A stretch of DNA of 64,000 nucleotides. Origin: Meandrina meandrites (Eukaryota; Cnidaria; Anthozoa; Scleractinia; Meandrinidae). Below the pieces are notes generated by a model. The model did no database searches and was not told the origin of the DNA. It was given only the letters and a program-made list of their open reading frames with translations. The stretch is from contig OY855905.1 of the NCBI GenBank assembly GCA_963693305.1, positions 28,292,937 to 28,356,936 on the forward strand, written 5' to 3'. The position numbers and the translations under genes are program-made. This document shows positions 34,101-45,200 of the stretch, in pieces (position 1 is the stretch's first letter; each line of letters starts with the position of its first letter).

Positions 34101-36130
34101 GGATAAGATGGTAGTCCATCGCAGTGTTACCTAGGCTCGATTACCAGCCGCTGTTCGGGGAATGAGCCCACGCTCCAACTCTTCTCGGGGAGGAACAAAG
34201 ACCGGGCGAAACAGCGGCGGAAATCGAGTCTAAGGATTACCCCCAGCAGTAAATTCTCCGGTACCCATTTACGCACCTGGGTGGAGAGAGAGGCACTGTG
34301 AGAGTAAAGTGTCTGGCCCAAGAACACAATTACACAATGACCACGGCCAGAACCCAGACCGTTCTATCCGGAGTCCAGGGCACTAACCATTAGACCACCA
34401 CGCCTCCCCATAACAATTTAAACTAATCTAAATTATATTTTATATACAGACTGGGTTCTTGGCGGCCTTGCCGTATGTTGTTAAAGCATTTGTTGGACCG
34501 GCGGGTGGAGTACTTGTAGATTGGCTCATTAAAAACAAGATGTCCGTTAAAAATACAAGAAGATGCGTGTTTACCGTTGGTAAGAGAAAACTGCATTTCC
34601 TCTTCAGCCGTTATATTTCTTTCTGATCTGCCAACGCGGAAATATTTAGCGTTAATTAGAATGTTATTAATATGAGAGCAAGGCCAAACCAGATCAGACG
34701 GGAGGTTGCTGGCTGACGCCAGCTTTACGAAAACTTTTTAGCTTTGCAACTTTTGAGTATGTGTTAGCCTCCATAATTCTTTGTTTTTCTTTTATGCAAG
34801 TTATGGCACAGGGAGAAACTTAATATTGATCGTATGAGTCTAATTTGCGCAAAACTGTAAAAAGACGTAATTTCCCGGGAACAGGTTGATCATTCCGCTT
34901 TCAACGAATTTTGTCTCTTCGGAATGAATTCTTTCCTTTTGCTTGGCAGTCATATCTATACGTAGACCTTGGTCTACCCTGTGTTCATGTTTACATGCCG
35001 TTCTTCCAAAATACGTTCACAGCTTATCTTATTACTTTAGTTATAACCAAGGCCATGTTATGCACGTGTATGTATGTGGCAGCATCAAACAGTCTTGTCG
35101 AGATAAGAAACCGATTTTGCTGTTTAGCCGGAAATCTCACCACCGACAGCTACCGACGCGAGAGACAACAGTTGCAGAGCCAGGCTGTCCCACAGTTAAT
35201 TCGAGATTTTCTTCGTTTGCAGGTTGTACAACGGCTTCGATATTTATCCTGATTACAGGATATGCCAAAACTCCGGCCCTTGCCGTTGCGTTTCTTACCA
35301 TTGGTGTCGGCATAACAGGTCTGAACGCTTCCGGTTATGCCGTTAACATCCTGGATATTGCGCCTCAATACGCAGGCGTCATCATGGGTGTGACTAATGT
35401 GTTTGGCGCGTCACCAGGCTTCATCAGCCCGCAGATCGTAGGAATTGTGACCCCAAATAAGGTATGCCGTATGTCCCGTGGTTCCTACCATAGCAATTAA
35501 GTAGCTCATCAGTACCAATGCATAATTAACTTCGGTTCCTGATAACATCAAGCACGACTAAAAGTACTTGATTGTTTCAATCCTCCTATGCGATGCCTTC
35601 CCCCAATTATAATTGTAGGTCATCCATTTAAATTTCTAGGTGGAAATAAGACACTAGGAGAGGAAAGTGTAAGCCTAAGAACACAATAGAAAGATGCTGC
35701 TATGCCTGGAACTTGAACCTCATGATTCGGAGTCCAAAATACCATCCATTTAGCAGCTATGCCTCTCACCACTGCATCATTCGAACTATGGAGCCACAAA
35801 ACGGTATTTTTTATAATTTCCAGCTGATCTCAAAATCCATTATGTTTTTAGACCGCTGGCGAATGGCGCATTGTATTCTGGATCACGGCGATAGTCTATA
35901 TCATCGGTATTGTGATCTTTGGTCTGCTGGTGTCAGGTGACCTGCAGCCCTGGGCCGACTATGACGCCGGCACAAAGGACGACGAAGACGATAAAAAGGA
36001 AGGCGAGGAGGAAAAAGCAGCTGAAAAACAGGACAAACAAGATGACGACAAGAAAGAGGAGGAAAAACCGGAAGAAGGTCAAGAGGAAGCGAAACAAGAT
36101 GAACCAGCTGAGGAGAAACCCGCCGAATAA
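28169..36130 (+). CDS. SLC17-family anion transporter (sialin / vesicular transporter-like), 10 coding exons
   Basis: Exons: 28169-28393, 28779-28812, 29900-30099, 30519-30606, 31081-31176, 31681-31811, 32397-32546, 34450-34579, 35223-35461, 35852-36130. All junctions are GT-AG with matching phases, giving 523 residues. MFS carrier of organic anions (sialate, glutamate, phosphate in relatives), expected in lysosomal, vesicular or plasma membrane. Evidence: TM1 YALRVNLSVAIGAMCNNHT with an N-glycosylation site, EFDWSSKLQG, YYGYTAMQIPGGWLGQRFGG, the conserved VIEGL and HAIWSKWAPPSERTR segments, FFVWQLAIHGSPSEHPTITPEER, ADWGMYTILICLPKYF, and TAGEWRIVFWITAIVY ahead of the last helix. These match sialin/VGLUT relatives in order. 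Exon 2 is a 34-nt microexon. The cytosolic C-tail is unusual: about 50 residues almost entirely Lys, Glu, Asp and Gln. The exact substrate is not decidable; sialin-like is the best guess. Confidence 0.92.
29030..29425. mobile_element. 396-bp MITE with 25-bp TIRs and TA flanks
   Basis: Perfect inverted ends (ccgtaatgattcgatttagc and its complement, continuing into gccc) are flanked by TA on both sides, as for Tc1/mariner-type insertions. The interior has tandem GGGCGCTTATT-like units. It sits in SLC17 intron 2. Confidence 0.85.
31887..32308. mobile_element. MITE with CCTATTAAGCGGCCA inverted ends
   Basis: The left end reads ccctattaagcggcca; the right end has tggccgcttaataggggtt followed by cgactgta. 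Extra internal copies of ggccgcttaata lie near the right end. It occupies SLC17 intron 6. No coding capacity. Confidence 0.7.
32928..33592. mobile_element. MITE with CTACAGTAAAA inverted ends, carrying a nested MITE
   Basis: The ends are ctacagtaaaatcccgggta and the complement of ctacagtaaaaacccgcgta, both continuing into ataagaacctgg. Inside, 33345-33563 is a second inverted-repeat unit bounded by gggccgggttgttcaaagc and taagccgattaacgtt-type arms. It lies in SLC17 intron 7. The 3' arm of the outer element is preserved, so the inner unit inserted later. Confidence 0.7.
34010..34410 (-). mobile_element. tRNA-derived SINE, full-length-like, with a nested TIR element
   Basis: On the minus strand the element begins with ggaggcgtggtggtctaatg. 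TGGTCTAATGG (34388-34398) fits the pol III box A consensus TRGYNNARNNG exactly, and a degenerate box B (GGTTCTGGCC) follows at normal tRNA spacing. The body is shared with 25350-25630. It is interrupted at 34132-34233 by a small TIR element. It lies in SLC17 intron 7. Confidence 0.75.
34132..34233. mobile_element. ~100-bp TIR element nested in a SINE
   Basis: The left end is taggctcgattaccagccgc; the right end is the complement of tagactcgatttccgccgc. SINE sequence (gtccatcgca-gttacc / ttacccccag) resumes on either side, with ttacc duplicated. A diverged relative is at 22191. Confidence 0.7.
35595..35790 (-). mobile_element. Old, diverged SINE of the same family
   Basis: It keeps the order of the family blocks (cctgggtggagag-like, aagtgt-gcc-aagaacacaa, attcggagtccaaaata, a gcctc end). 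On the minus strand it has a box B-like GGTTCAAGTTCC. It lies in SLC17 intron 9. Confidence 0.55.
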
Positions 36131-38146
36131 TAATAATACTTAGATCGGCACTACGATCGATATGATTGCAACCTCTTTTATTTCCAAGAAATTAAGCTTG
36201 TCACTATTCTTGCTAAACTCGCAAAATAAGAATTCCCTTTAAAACTTGGACGTATTTTTTGTTGTTTGCAAGACTCTTAAGCAAGAATTTTAGTTCGACT
36301 CATTTACGGCATTTCATGTAAAATCACACTTAAAAAAAAATTCGGACTGTTCGCCATACGTTCGTCGTTGGACATTCTGATGCCCCAGCAGCTAGAAAAA
36401 TACGAAGTGACAAAACCAAAACTAGGAAAATTTTATTTCAAAACAAAACACAGTATTGAGAAGCACATGCTTACCACCTTTTATTTAATGACAAGAAATC
36501 CCTTTTACATCACACATTTTTGCTTGCAAGAAAAGTTTCGTAAGGGGTGTTATAGATGCAATGGTTCTAAACTTTTGTTGTGGCATTGCCTGAAAAGTTT
36601 GTTCAGTACAGTCCCTTAACTTTTACGAAACAAGTAACATTACCTTACCTTATAACAGAGGCAGGTAGTTTAGCAAATTGTTATTAGCCTTCATTTCTTC
36701 CTTGCATAACCGTTCCGTTGCCGACTCTTGTAGCAGGGCGTTTTACATTACACAAGCTGAAATGTGTATCATAAATTACGTATGGTGCCCCATAAAATTG
36801 AGAAAAGTGACTTCATCTCTACAGGAGAATGTCTCAAGCTAAATTTATTGCGTAGCTGGCGGTTCTGGCAAAGCAGTAGCGGTCGGAAGCCGTGAAACGT
36901 GAAAACGAGCGAGAGGAATCCCCTCCTACCTTTTGTTCTTAATATTCGTTATTACACTAGAATAGCCTCTGAGACGCAGCGTTAACCTAAATCACCTCAT
37001 TTACTAAGGAAATTGCCAAGTATGCCAATATTTTGTTTGCTATTAACGTAAAATGTAGAATTATTCGTTAGCCCACTATATTAAAATTCAAATTAACGAA
37101 ACATGTTTTCGTAATACAGAGCCCATGCTTAATGAATACCTCTACAATTAAATGTTCCGAGCACGATCAACGTTCTTTCAATGTTGTAGGATTTGTAGGG
37201 TGCAAAACAGTTGACAATGGTTAGATTTCATTATATATGACTGAACAAGTAAAGCTCTGAACGGTTACAGTCAGTCCGACATGTTAAAGGTAGACTTGTG
37301 CTCTTGTAAAACCTTAAGCAGTGGAGGTTTCAACACAGCGAGAAATTGCTATTTTTCGCTTAAGTAAGACTATCAATAACTAAAATTGCCCTTTAAATAT
37401 TGGTAACACGTACTGATGATTAAATGGATCATGGTAAATAAATATTCCTAGGATTAGAAAAGCATTCAAAGAAAACATGCGAGAAGAGTTTTTGGGATAT
37501 TAGATCCCAAAAACAAACTGGGAGGGCGATTGACACAGTCCGACTTTCCCGCATGTGACACACTTACGACAGGCCTATGGCATGACTTAGGACCATTTAC
37601 ACACGCGCGCGCGCGTCTGTCGTAATGATGTGGTAGGTTGATTTACACGACGCGATTCGTGTTGTAGTCATGGCGTAAGCGTGTCACATGCGATAATCGT
37701 TGGCAAAGTCGTATCGTCTAGTACGCCCCTTACTTGGCTAAGCTAATAGTGGAGAATGCAGGTATCAGTTTACACCACTTTCTTGGAATTCAGCGAGTCG
37801 TGTCGAATTTCAACAAATCCTGGCTTGGATTTTCTTGGAGGGACGATTGTGGCGTAGGAAAACTGTAAAGGAAATGAAATATCGTAAAAATTGTAAACTA
37901 TTCTATTGCAATCGCGATGGGAGAGATATTTCCACTTCCAGCAAGTGTAAGACGGTTTCTCACCCTCGAAGGCGACCTCGATTACTTAATATATGTTCAA
38001 GCGCTATGCAATCTTTTCTCTATGTCCTGATGTCATAATGTAGTATACCACTGGGACAATGCATAATGGTATGTAACTATGCAAATATAAATTAAAATGA
38101 AAGCTATATCGATGAGCATTATTGCGCTGCATGTACAGTGAGGGAA
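36131..38146. other. Convergent intergenic region between SLC17 and the three-enzyme gene
   Basis: Both genes end toward this region. No supported gene. A dispersed repeat occupies about 36470-37140. A CG-alternating run (cgcgcgcgcg) sits near 37605-37615. Frames at 36368-36619 and 37835-38038 have no recognisable domain. Confidence 0.5.
36470..37140. repeat. Dispersed repeat, relative of the 63-kb pair
   Basis: Contains tttaatgacaagaaatccc and, further on, attattcgttagcccactat and ttaacgaaacatg-tttcgta. All are found in the same order in 63600-63875. The middle is diverged. Confidence 0.55.
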
Positions 38147-41100
38147 TCAAAGTTCAACTGGCAGTATATAATTTACCTCATGTGCATAATCAATCCATGA
38201 TCCAGTGTTGACGTAAATCAATTTACCAATTCTGCTTTTGATCGTCTCTCCTCGCCAGTCATGAGTGTGACCCAGTACTACCACGTCCTCGCCACATCGA
38301 GACAGGAAGTCTTCAAAATTACCCAGGGCTCCTTTCAGTAGACTGAAAGCATCACTTGAGCCAAACTGGACAAAAATCCAAACATGAATACTTCATTAAA
38401 AACGTTCTGGCTATAAGAAAGGGAAACATGTTGGGCGGTGGTTTGTTTAAGAGAGTCTTCGGTAAGTCTTTTACCTTCTCAACGATGCGTTTAAAGTATC
38501 TGGACTTTAGAAGATTTTCCATTTTGATAGACTTTCCTCCTTCCAAAAGAATGTGTTCATTCAGGAAGACGTCCCTCTCTAGTGCAGCCTCTATCAGCGA
38601 CTCTGAGAATCTCCTCTGTGGAGACTTCTTTGCAAGCAACTCAATAATGGCGGAACCGATGACGTCACGGTGTAGCCCATTCAGCATGGATCGAGTGACG
38701 CAACGGAGAATCTGTACAGCATAAATGGGAAACATTGTGCGGACTGTACACTGACTTGGGCCATAAAGATCATTAAAAATACATAAATTTTAGGTGCTCG
38801 GTTTTGGCATGGTACAGAGTTCAAAATAAACTCACACTAAAATAAGTGCATTATTTTTAACAGAAAAGAGTCTCTTAATCCAAACATATACTAAAGAGTA
38901 AACCACCGTCACATTTATAATCTCGTTTGTTTTGACTTGGTGAGTTACCAGTGAGTTAAAGCAAGTGAATTGAAAACCACTCAGTGTGAACAAATTATTG
39001 TCTGGGGAAGCCTCGAGAGGTTGATCTCACCTCTGAAAACACCAGAAACGGAAATTGAACCCACCTGCTGTACTTCACTCATTGACGAGTCAGACGTGGC
39101 AGCTGCACGTGCAACGTAATAGCCAATAGGCTTGCCGCATAGCTCGTCACTGGGTTCTGTCGCGGAGTACGTGTTAAAGACATCCCAGTCATGGCCATGC
39201 GCAAACCGCACCCGATACTGTTTTCCATCATCGCTATTGATGACGTAAATGAGAGTTCCTGGTACGAACTCCACGTTGGGGCCAAACAGATCTCGGACTG
39301 TCCTGGCATTCATTTCGTGGTCATGATTTCCACGGATGTAGAACACTTTGACCTTATCAATTTCAGCCATCTGTCGAACGGAGCTGACGAACAGAGAGCA
39401 AACTTCGTTTTTTTTCCATTTGGCCTTTCTTTCCTGATTTGATTGTGGAGAAATAGTGAAAGGATCCAACCACATTTCGAAGACATCACCAAGTAATATC
39501 AGCGTATTGAGAGTCTCCTTAAAACATAAAAAAGCAGATTGAGAATATATAGAATGAATTATTTTTCATAATTGTCAGGGACATCCTTACTGGCCTTACA
39601 TTCCCCTCATCTTTTACATTTAACGAATACTTTTCTAGACAGTAGGCTTATTATGTCCGGGTCCTTTGGGGTACGACGTCTTTTTCCAGCTTGCAGTTTT
39701 TTTCGGAATATAATTACAAACTCTTGCGTGACTGAGTTGCAAACGGGGCTATACCTATATTTGTGAATTTGTTCTCTACATGCGAATATCATAAAAAAAT
39801 CATTCCTTAGCTCACTTTTAACAGTTACTATAATCAAAGTGATTAAAACAATTACATTGCACCGGCACACACCATGAAATAATCACAAAAGAGATATTAA
39901 TATTAAAAGGCGTTGATTTGTAAGTAATTATAAAGTTATGTTATTACCTTTGCCATGTTTTTAAGCTGTTCCATGAATCCAACCAGTCGTTCCTTTACTC
40001 CTTCACTCCACTGCGAGTCAAGGTGAAGGTCACTCATGCAAATGATCAGGTTTTTCACGGGATCATTTGGGTGTGGCATCTCACGAACAACAACTTGCTC
40101 CGCGTCTGTGCCAGCCGGCGGGTGGTAACTAGAAATAAAAATAAAGTAATACCTTTTAGTTTTCTCTCTTTTAAAATTATTTTTTTATTAATATTTAAGG
40201 TATCAGCACCGGCTAAAATATGCCTCTTTTGAAAAATAAAATAAAATATCTCTTCTGTATTTGTGCTATCTTTTATACCTTAATATGATTGTGTATACAT
40301 TGAAACGTACAGAAATGTCATTTTTTTTTACATATGGACACCCTACTGCGCTTGGCTGGTTAATTATTAATAGCTGCAATATTGTGAAATTTGCTTTTTT
40401 CTCTCTAGATATTTGGAAATACGGCAAAATTAAATTGGAATTGTCTTTATTGCCACAAAACGCACTGACGTAGTTTCAGCCCCATCCTCAAGTAAAAAAA
40501 TTTCTAATAAAAAAGACCAGCATCACATTTGTAGCTTTTGAGTTCTTGTCAGAATTTTTTTAATAACAGATATGACTGGGGCTGAAACTACGATCGTTCA
40601 TCTGCATGTAAAGAGTCTCCCTGCCAAATATTTTGTCCATCAGCCAAATATTTTTAGAAAAAAATCATTTTTTCTGACTGCAGCTAATACTGTTATGCCA
40701 AAAATGTCACCAATAAGTCTAAGATTCAAGGATAAATCCTGTAAAATCCGTGTTCATAGCCACTCGTGTTCGATGCCGCCATGTTGGATCGATTTCCGCT
40801 GTTTAAAAAGCTTGCAGGCCTCAAAAACCATGTTTGTTTATCCGTTGCTAGGGCGACACTAGGCCCAGACTTCCGGTTTCTCCAAAATTGGTTTTCGAGG
40901 ACTAGGTACTAGTTTTCAAAACAAATATGGCGTCCACAAGCAAACAGTGTTCGAATACATCAAAACAACCTCACAAACCAGCCACCAGGACCCAAAAATC
41001 GCCGAGAAGTACCGAAAAATGGATAAAGACCCTAACAACCGACCCAGTTCCCCACTCAAAAATACCATTCACTTCCGGTAAAGGAACAAATTTTAGCGTC

Positions 41101-41559
41101 ATCGTTCTCGTTTCCTTGCGCGTATTTTGTCCCAAATTCTGTGTTTATGTAAAATAGGAGTACTTAGAAACATGTCAGAGAAAAAACAGAGTAAACAAAA
41201 ATCCTAAAATTTTGCCGGTGCTGATACCTTAAACAATTTACGTTACATTAACATTATACTAATTTTATTTTGCTTCCGCAACTACACCGTAATCACCTTT
41301 CAATTCCCATTTAAAAAGTCTTGAAAATGCCACTTAATACCACTCATTTATTCCTTTCTTATAAAGGATTGAAGAGGAAAAGGAAGACGTCATTTCGTGT
41401 TTTTTTTTGGCTGGATCATCGCCTGTTTTATTTTCCTGGCACATACTGATCACTTCGTAATTGTTTGCTGGTGCCTACGTTGTACTTTGTTGTAGTTACT
41501 ATTTTGGCATAGATATGGTGATGTAAGAGCCACCATCGTGGAATTACCTTTAAACCGGC

Positions 41560-41616
<57 letters not shown>

Positions 41617-42201
41617 TATAGTTAAGAAGTTAGAGTATCATCTTATTCAAACCAAATGAGTTCACTGTGAGTGCTTTTGTTGTGTTGAGCTGTTGATTCG
41701 TTTTTACCTTGGTTCTTGCTTGAATGTGTTTTTGCTTTTCGCTTTAGATTTCCAAGCCAGCAGGCACTCTCTTGGCGGAGCAGCATTGACTTCTTCTAAG
41801 ACTTCCTGAATGACTTTGTGCTGCGACTCGCTGTCATCTTCAAAATCTCCGTTTGTTATTCCAAGCTCTTGTACAGTGTATGGGATAGAGGCTTTGATAG
41901 AATCTACAGTTGCAATTTAATAAGAGCATTAAAATAACCTTTAGCTATAGGAACCTAATAAACGCTCCAAGTTCCAAAAGAACGCGCAAAATATGCCACG
42001 TTATTACACTGTAGAACAGGGCAAAATATGGACTGAAAGCGGAGCGACAAAATGGTCGAACAAAACTTTTTTAGTGGAATAATAAATCACTTATTCGATG
42101 GTTTAACATATAATACGAGCGGACATTTTGCTCATTGCTCGTATTTTTCCTCGACCCTTCGGGGCTCCGAAAAATACTACGCAACTCGCAAAATATCCCC
42201 G

Positions 42202-42233
<32 letters not shown>

Positions 42234-45200
42234 GTTTATTGTATATACAGTCACTTAATTATTTTATAAATTCTGAGTGTGTTATTTCGAGCATGCATTT
42301 GTAACATTGTCCCGCCTATTTATCACTTTTTTAAAAGTTGCAGAGAACGATGCAGTTTGTGCCACTAAAGCAAAAACTGCCAAACATCCATTCCTAGTGA
42401 AACAATGCTTCAAAATGAAGTTCCGATGCTAACAATGGCAGCGCTCTGATTAAATGAAAAGATAACTTTACCTGAAATAGACTGCATGGCCATAGCCTCT
42501 TGGGAGATACGGGCTAGCTTAGCCTGGCTCAGATGTAGATTGTCGTACGCATGCCTGTCTAGGGCCCTGAGGATATGTGGGTAAACATCGTACACAGCAT
42601 TTCTGCCGATTATGCAGTCCAGATGACCATAATCGGGAATCAAGATCCAATCATATTCTTGGTTTGGATGAGCTTCTTTCACCAGTTCGTAGGTGGTGCG
42701 GGTGCACTCCGGCACAAAGCATTGGTTTTTCTCACCTGGAACAGTCACCCAAAGACAAGAAGAAATAACAATGAGTCAGCAAACAGTAAATTCGTCGTTA
42801 TGCAGGTAAATTCGTTGAGGTGCGTGCTCGCGAATGCTTGCATGCTCTTATGTTCCTTGGTTTCCCAGACGGGATGCAATGAGTTCACTTTCGATGACGC
42901 GTCACTCGGTCAAGGGTCGCTTCTGAGAAGCGATAGTAAGAGGTGTGCAAGGTAACGCGGGCTCACCTGCAATGAAGGTGATTGGGAAGTCCAGCCGTCC
43001 GATCTTTTCCAAGTAATCTGGAGATTTCAGGCGTTCTTTTGCGTCCACATCAGGTAAATATATGTTCTCACCAGAATAAGACAAAAGTTTCTTCGACTTG
43101 AATATCTTGCAAAGGTGATCAGTACATTTAGTGCTTACGTAACCAAAAAACTCGTGAACAGTTTCATGAGTCAAGGAGTTCAGGTTAGCGTGTTCCCAAA
43201 GAAGGCCATAAAGAAAGGTTATTCTGTTGAACAAAAATTAGGAACTCAGTTTAACAAAGGTTTGTCGCAGGCACCAAGATTATGGCATATAACGATCTGT
43301 TAACTAAAGAGACTAGAAAAGAGCCTCTGTGCCATGGTATACGAGCTCATATACCATGGCCTCCAAACCAACCAAGACTATGGAATTGCAATATACCATT
43401 GCTAGGTTTTGGAAAAAGGTATAGATGTTTTGATCTGAAATGGTGCCTCGTTTATACAATTTGGCACTGAATGGGTGTTGTGTTTGGAAGACACCTTTCT
43501 TTGGTACTATACATCCCAAAAGAAATGCGATCTGATGCGAGGGTCAGGCCTGACTGAAATAGGGTGAGTTCCAAAAGGTATGATGCACCCCCCACCCAAA
43601 CTTAGCTTTCAGGGAATAATTTTAATATGGGTAACAATTTACCTGTGACATACAGTGTTCTGGCATCGCTCCTTATACTTAATTGCGTTTTCACTAACAT
43701 TCTTTATGAGAGCATTAAATAATTTGTCCGTCACGTGCACTGTACTATCCGGGGATGCATCCATTCCGGAAACTCCAAGTCTTTCAAGGGTTCCAGGTAT
43801 GAGGATTCCCGCCTTGAGTTCGTTGAATTGAGATACAATTGGATTTGCCGCCACTTGCATGGAGATTAAGTTTCTGATTTTCCCCGTCGTTCTGCCACTA
43901 AGAAGTGCTGCATGGTTTATTAAAGACCCAGCGCAATTTGCTACCATTTGTAGAGTTTTCTGAAAGGAAGAAAGTTGCCAGTCAAACACTGCACCCTATC
44001 GACTTCGGTTTAGCAATCAATGCTTACATGTTTTTATGCCTCGCAAATGATAATATTCCAAATAATTAGATAATGTAAGAAAATCATAAAGGTCTTTGTG
44101 TGAGCTATTTAATTATTAATTTTGTCCATAAAATGTCTTCTAAGCATCTTTATATCCTGTACTTCGTGGCCTCATGTGCAATTGCCAAAAATATAAACAT
44201 GACAATACGCGCATGGCCATCTAACAGTTTTCTGCTCAGTGACCTGGCCTTTGAATGGTAGCGAGGCTGGAGGTGACCTTCCATTGATACAGACCTCACT
44301 GCTTTTGTTTTGCAAATAAAGTTGTTTTGATACTAACGATTAACATTTACACGGCTCCTGCCTCGCTTCCATTCAAAGGTCTGTTTACCGAGCAGACAAC
44401 TGTAAAATGTCTACTGACGCATGTAAAGTTGTGAGTAAACAATTGTGGTTTAACCCGCGAGCAAGGGTTATTTCTGACCTGTTTTGTTATTTCCAGTACT
44501 TTGTCGATCAGCGCAGAGCAGTCATATTTAGCGCAGTCATCCAGTGTGTAGTCATGATACACGGCCCAGGGCAGCTCACATGAACCTCGCCAATCAGCTA
44601 ACCATACATCATACCTAATGAAGGTTATTGTAATTTATTATAATGGTTTGTATTTACATTTGTGAGCATAATGGCTAATTATAACAGTTCCTGATGTAGG
44701 AACGAATGAGAAAAAGACAAACGATTAAAATTAAGTATTAGGATTTGCTTAAAACTGTTGTCGGATTTACAGCCGCTGATATGAAGTTTATTACCTGACG
44801 ATGGAATTTCGCGTTCCATTTGAGGCATTATATTGTTTTTTTAAGTAAAATTTTAAAAAATTGAAAACAGGGATACATTATCATCAAAAACTGTGAGCTA
44901 ATGAAACAAAAGAAAGCAAAAATTAAATGCTTACGTGAATAATATCCTTTTTTTTTTGCAATTAGGCACCGATTGAGAAGCCATTTCAAAAAACCTCGTA
45001 CTTGGTGTTTCACCGGGGTTTGACAAACACTCGAAAACAATAAGAGCTTTCATCAGTTTTCTGATGTTTGAAAACCCCGGTGAAACACTCCGCGCACTCG
45101 TTTTTGAAATATTACTTTAAAACCTCATGCATAGATTTTTAATTTCAATCGATATTATCGAATTTTTCATACCTGCGTTGCACTAGGTATTCAGTCAAGT

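Larger units (their letters stand above)
38147..41903 (-). other. Linker and calcineurin-like metallophosphoesterase domain of the fusion gene (exons 14-18)
   Basis: Exon 14 is a charged linker (TNGDFEDDSESQHKV) without a domain. Exons 15-18 carry the full two-metal site in order: SDLHL (D1317, H1319), LLGDVFE (D1355), RGNHDHE (N1408, H1409), AHGHDWD (H1451, H1453) and LGHTHDW (H1607, H1609). VNTGSW follows, close to the end of the fold. The spacing resembles UDP-2,3-diacylglucosamine-hydrolase-type or related bacterial phosphoesterases rather than PP2B. A phospho-mono/diesterase role follows from the family; the substrate is unknown. The C-terminus may be completed by an exon not found here. 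Confidence 0.83.

Noticed and set aside
34911..35252. 113-codon plus-strand frame overlapping SLC17 exon 9
   Set aside because: Out of frame with the conserved transporter sequence; mostly intron.
38356..38724. 122-codon plus-strand frame
   Set aside because: Antisense shadow of exon 17 of the fusion gene, which has domain support and splice signals on the minus strand.
41428..41616. Poly-methionine frame, minus strand
   Set aside because: Translation of the (CAT)n microsatellite inside an intron.
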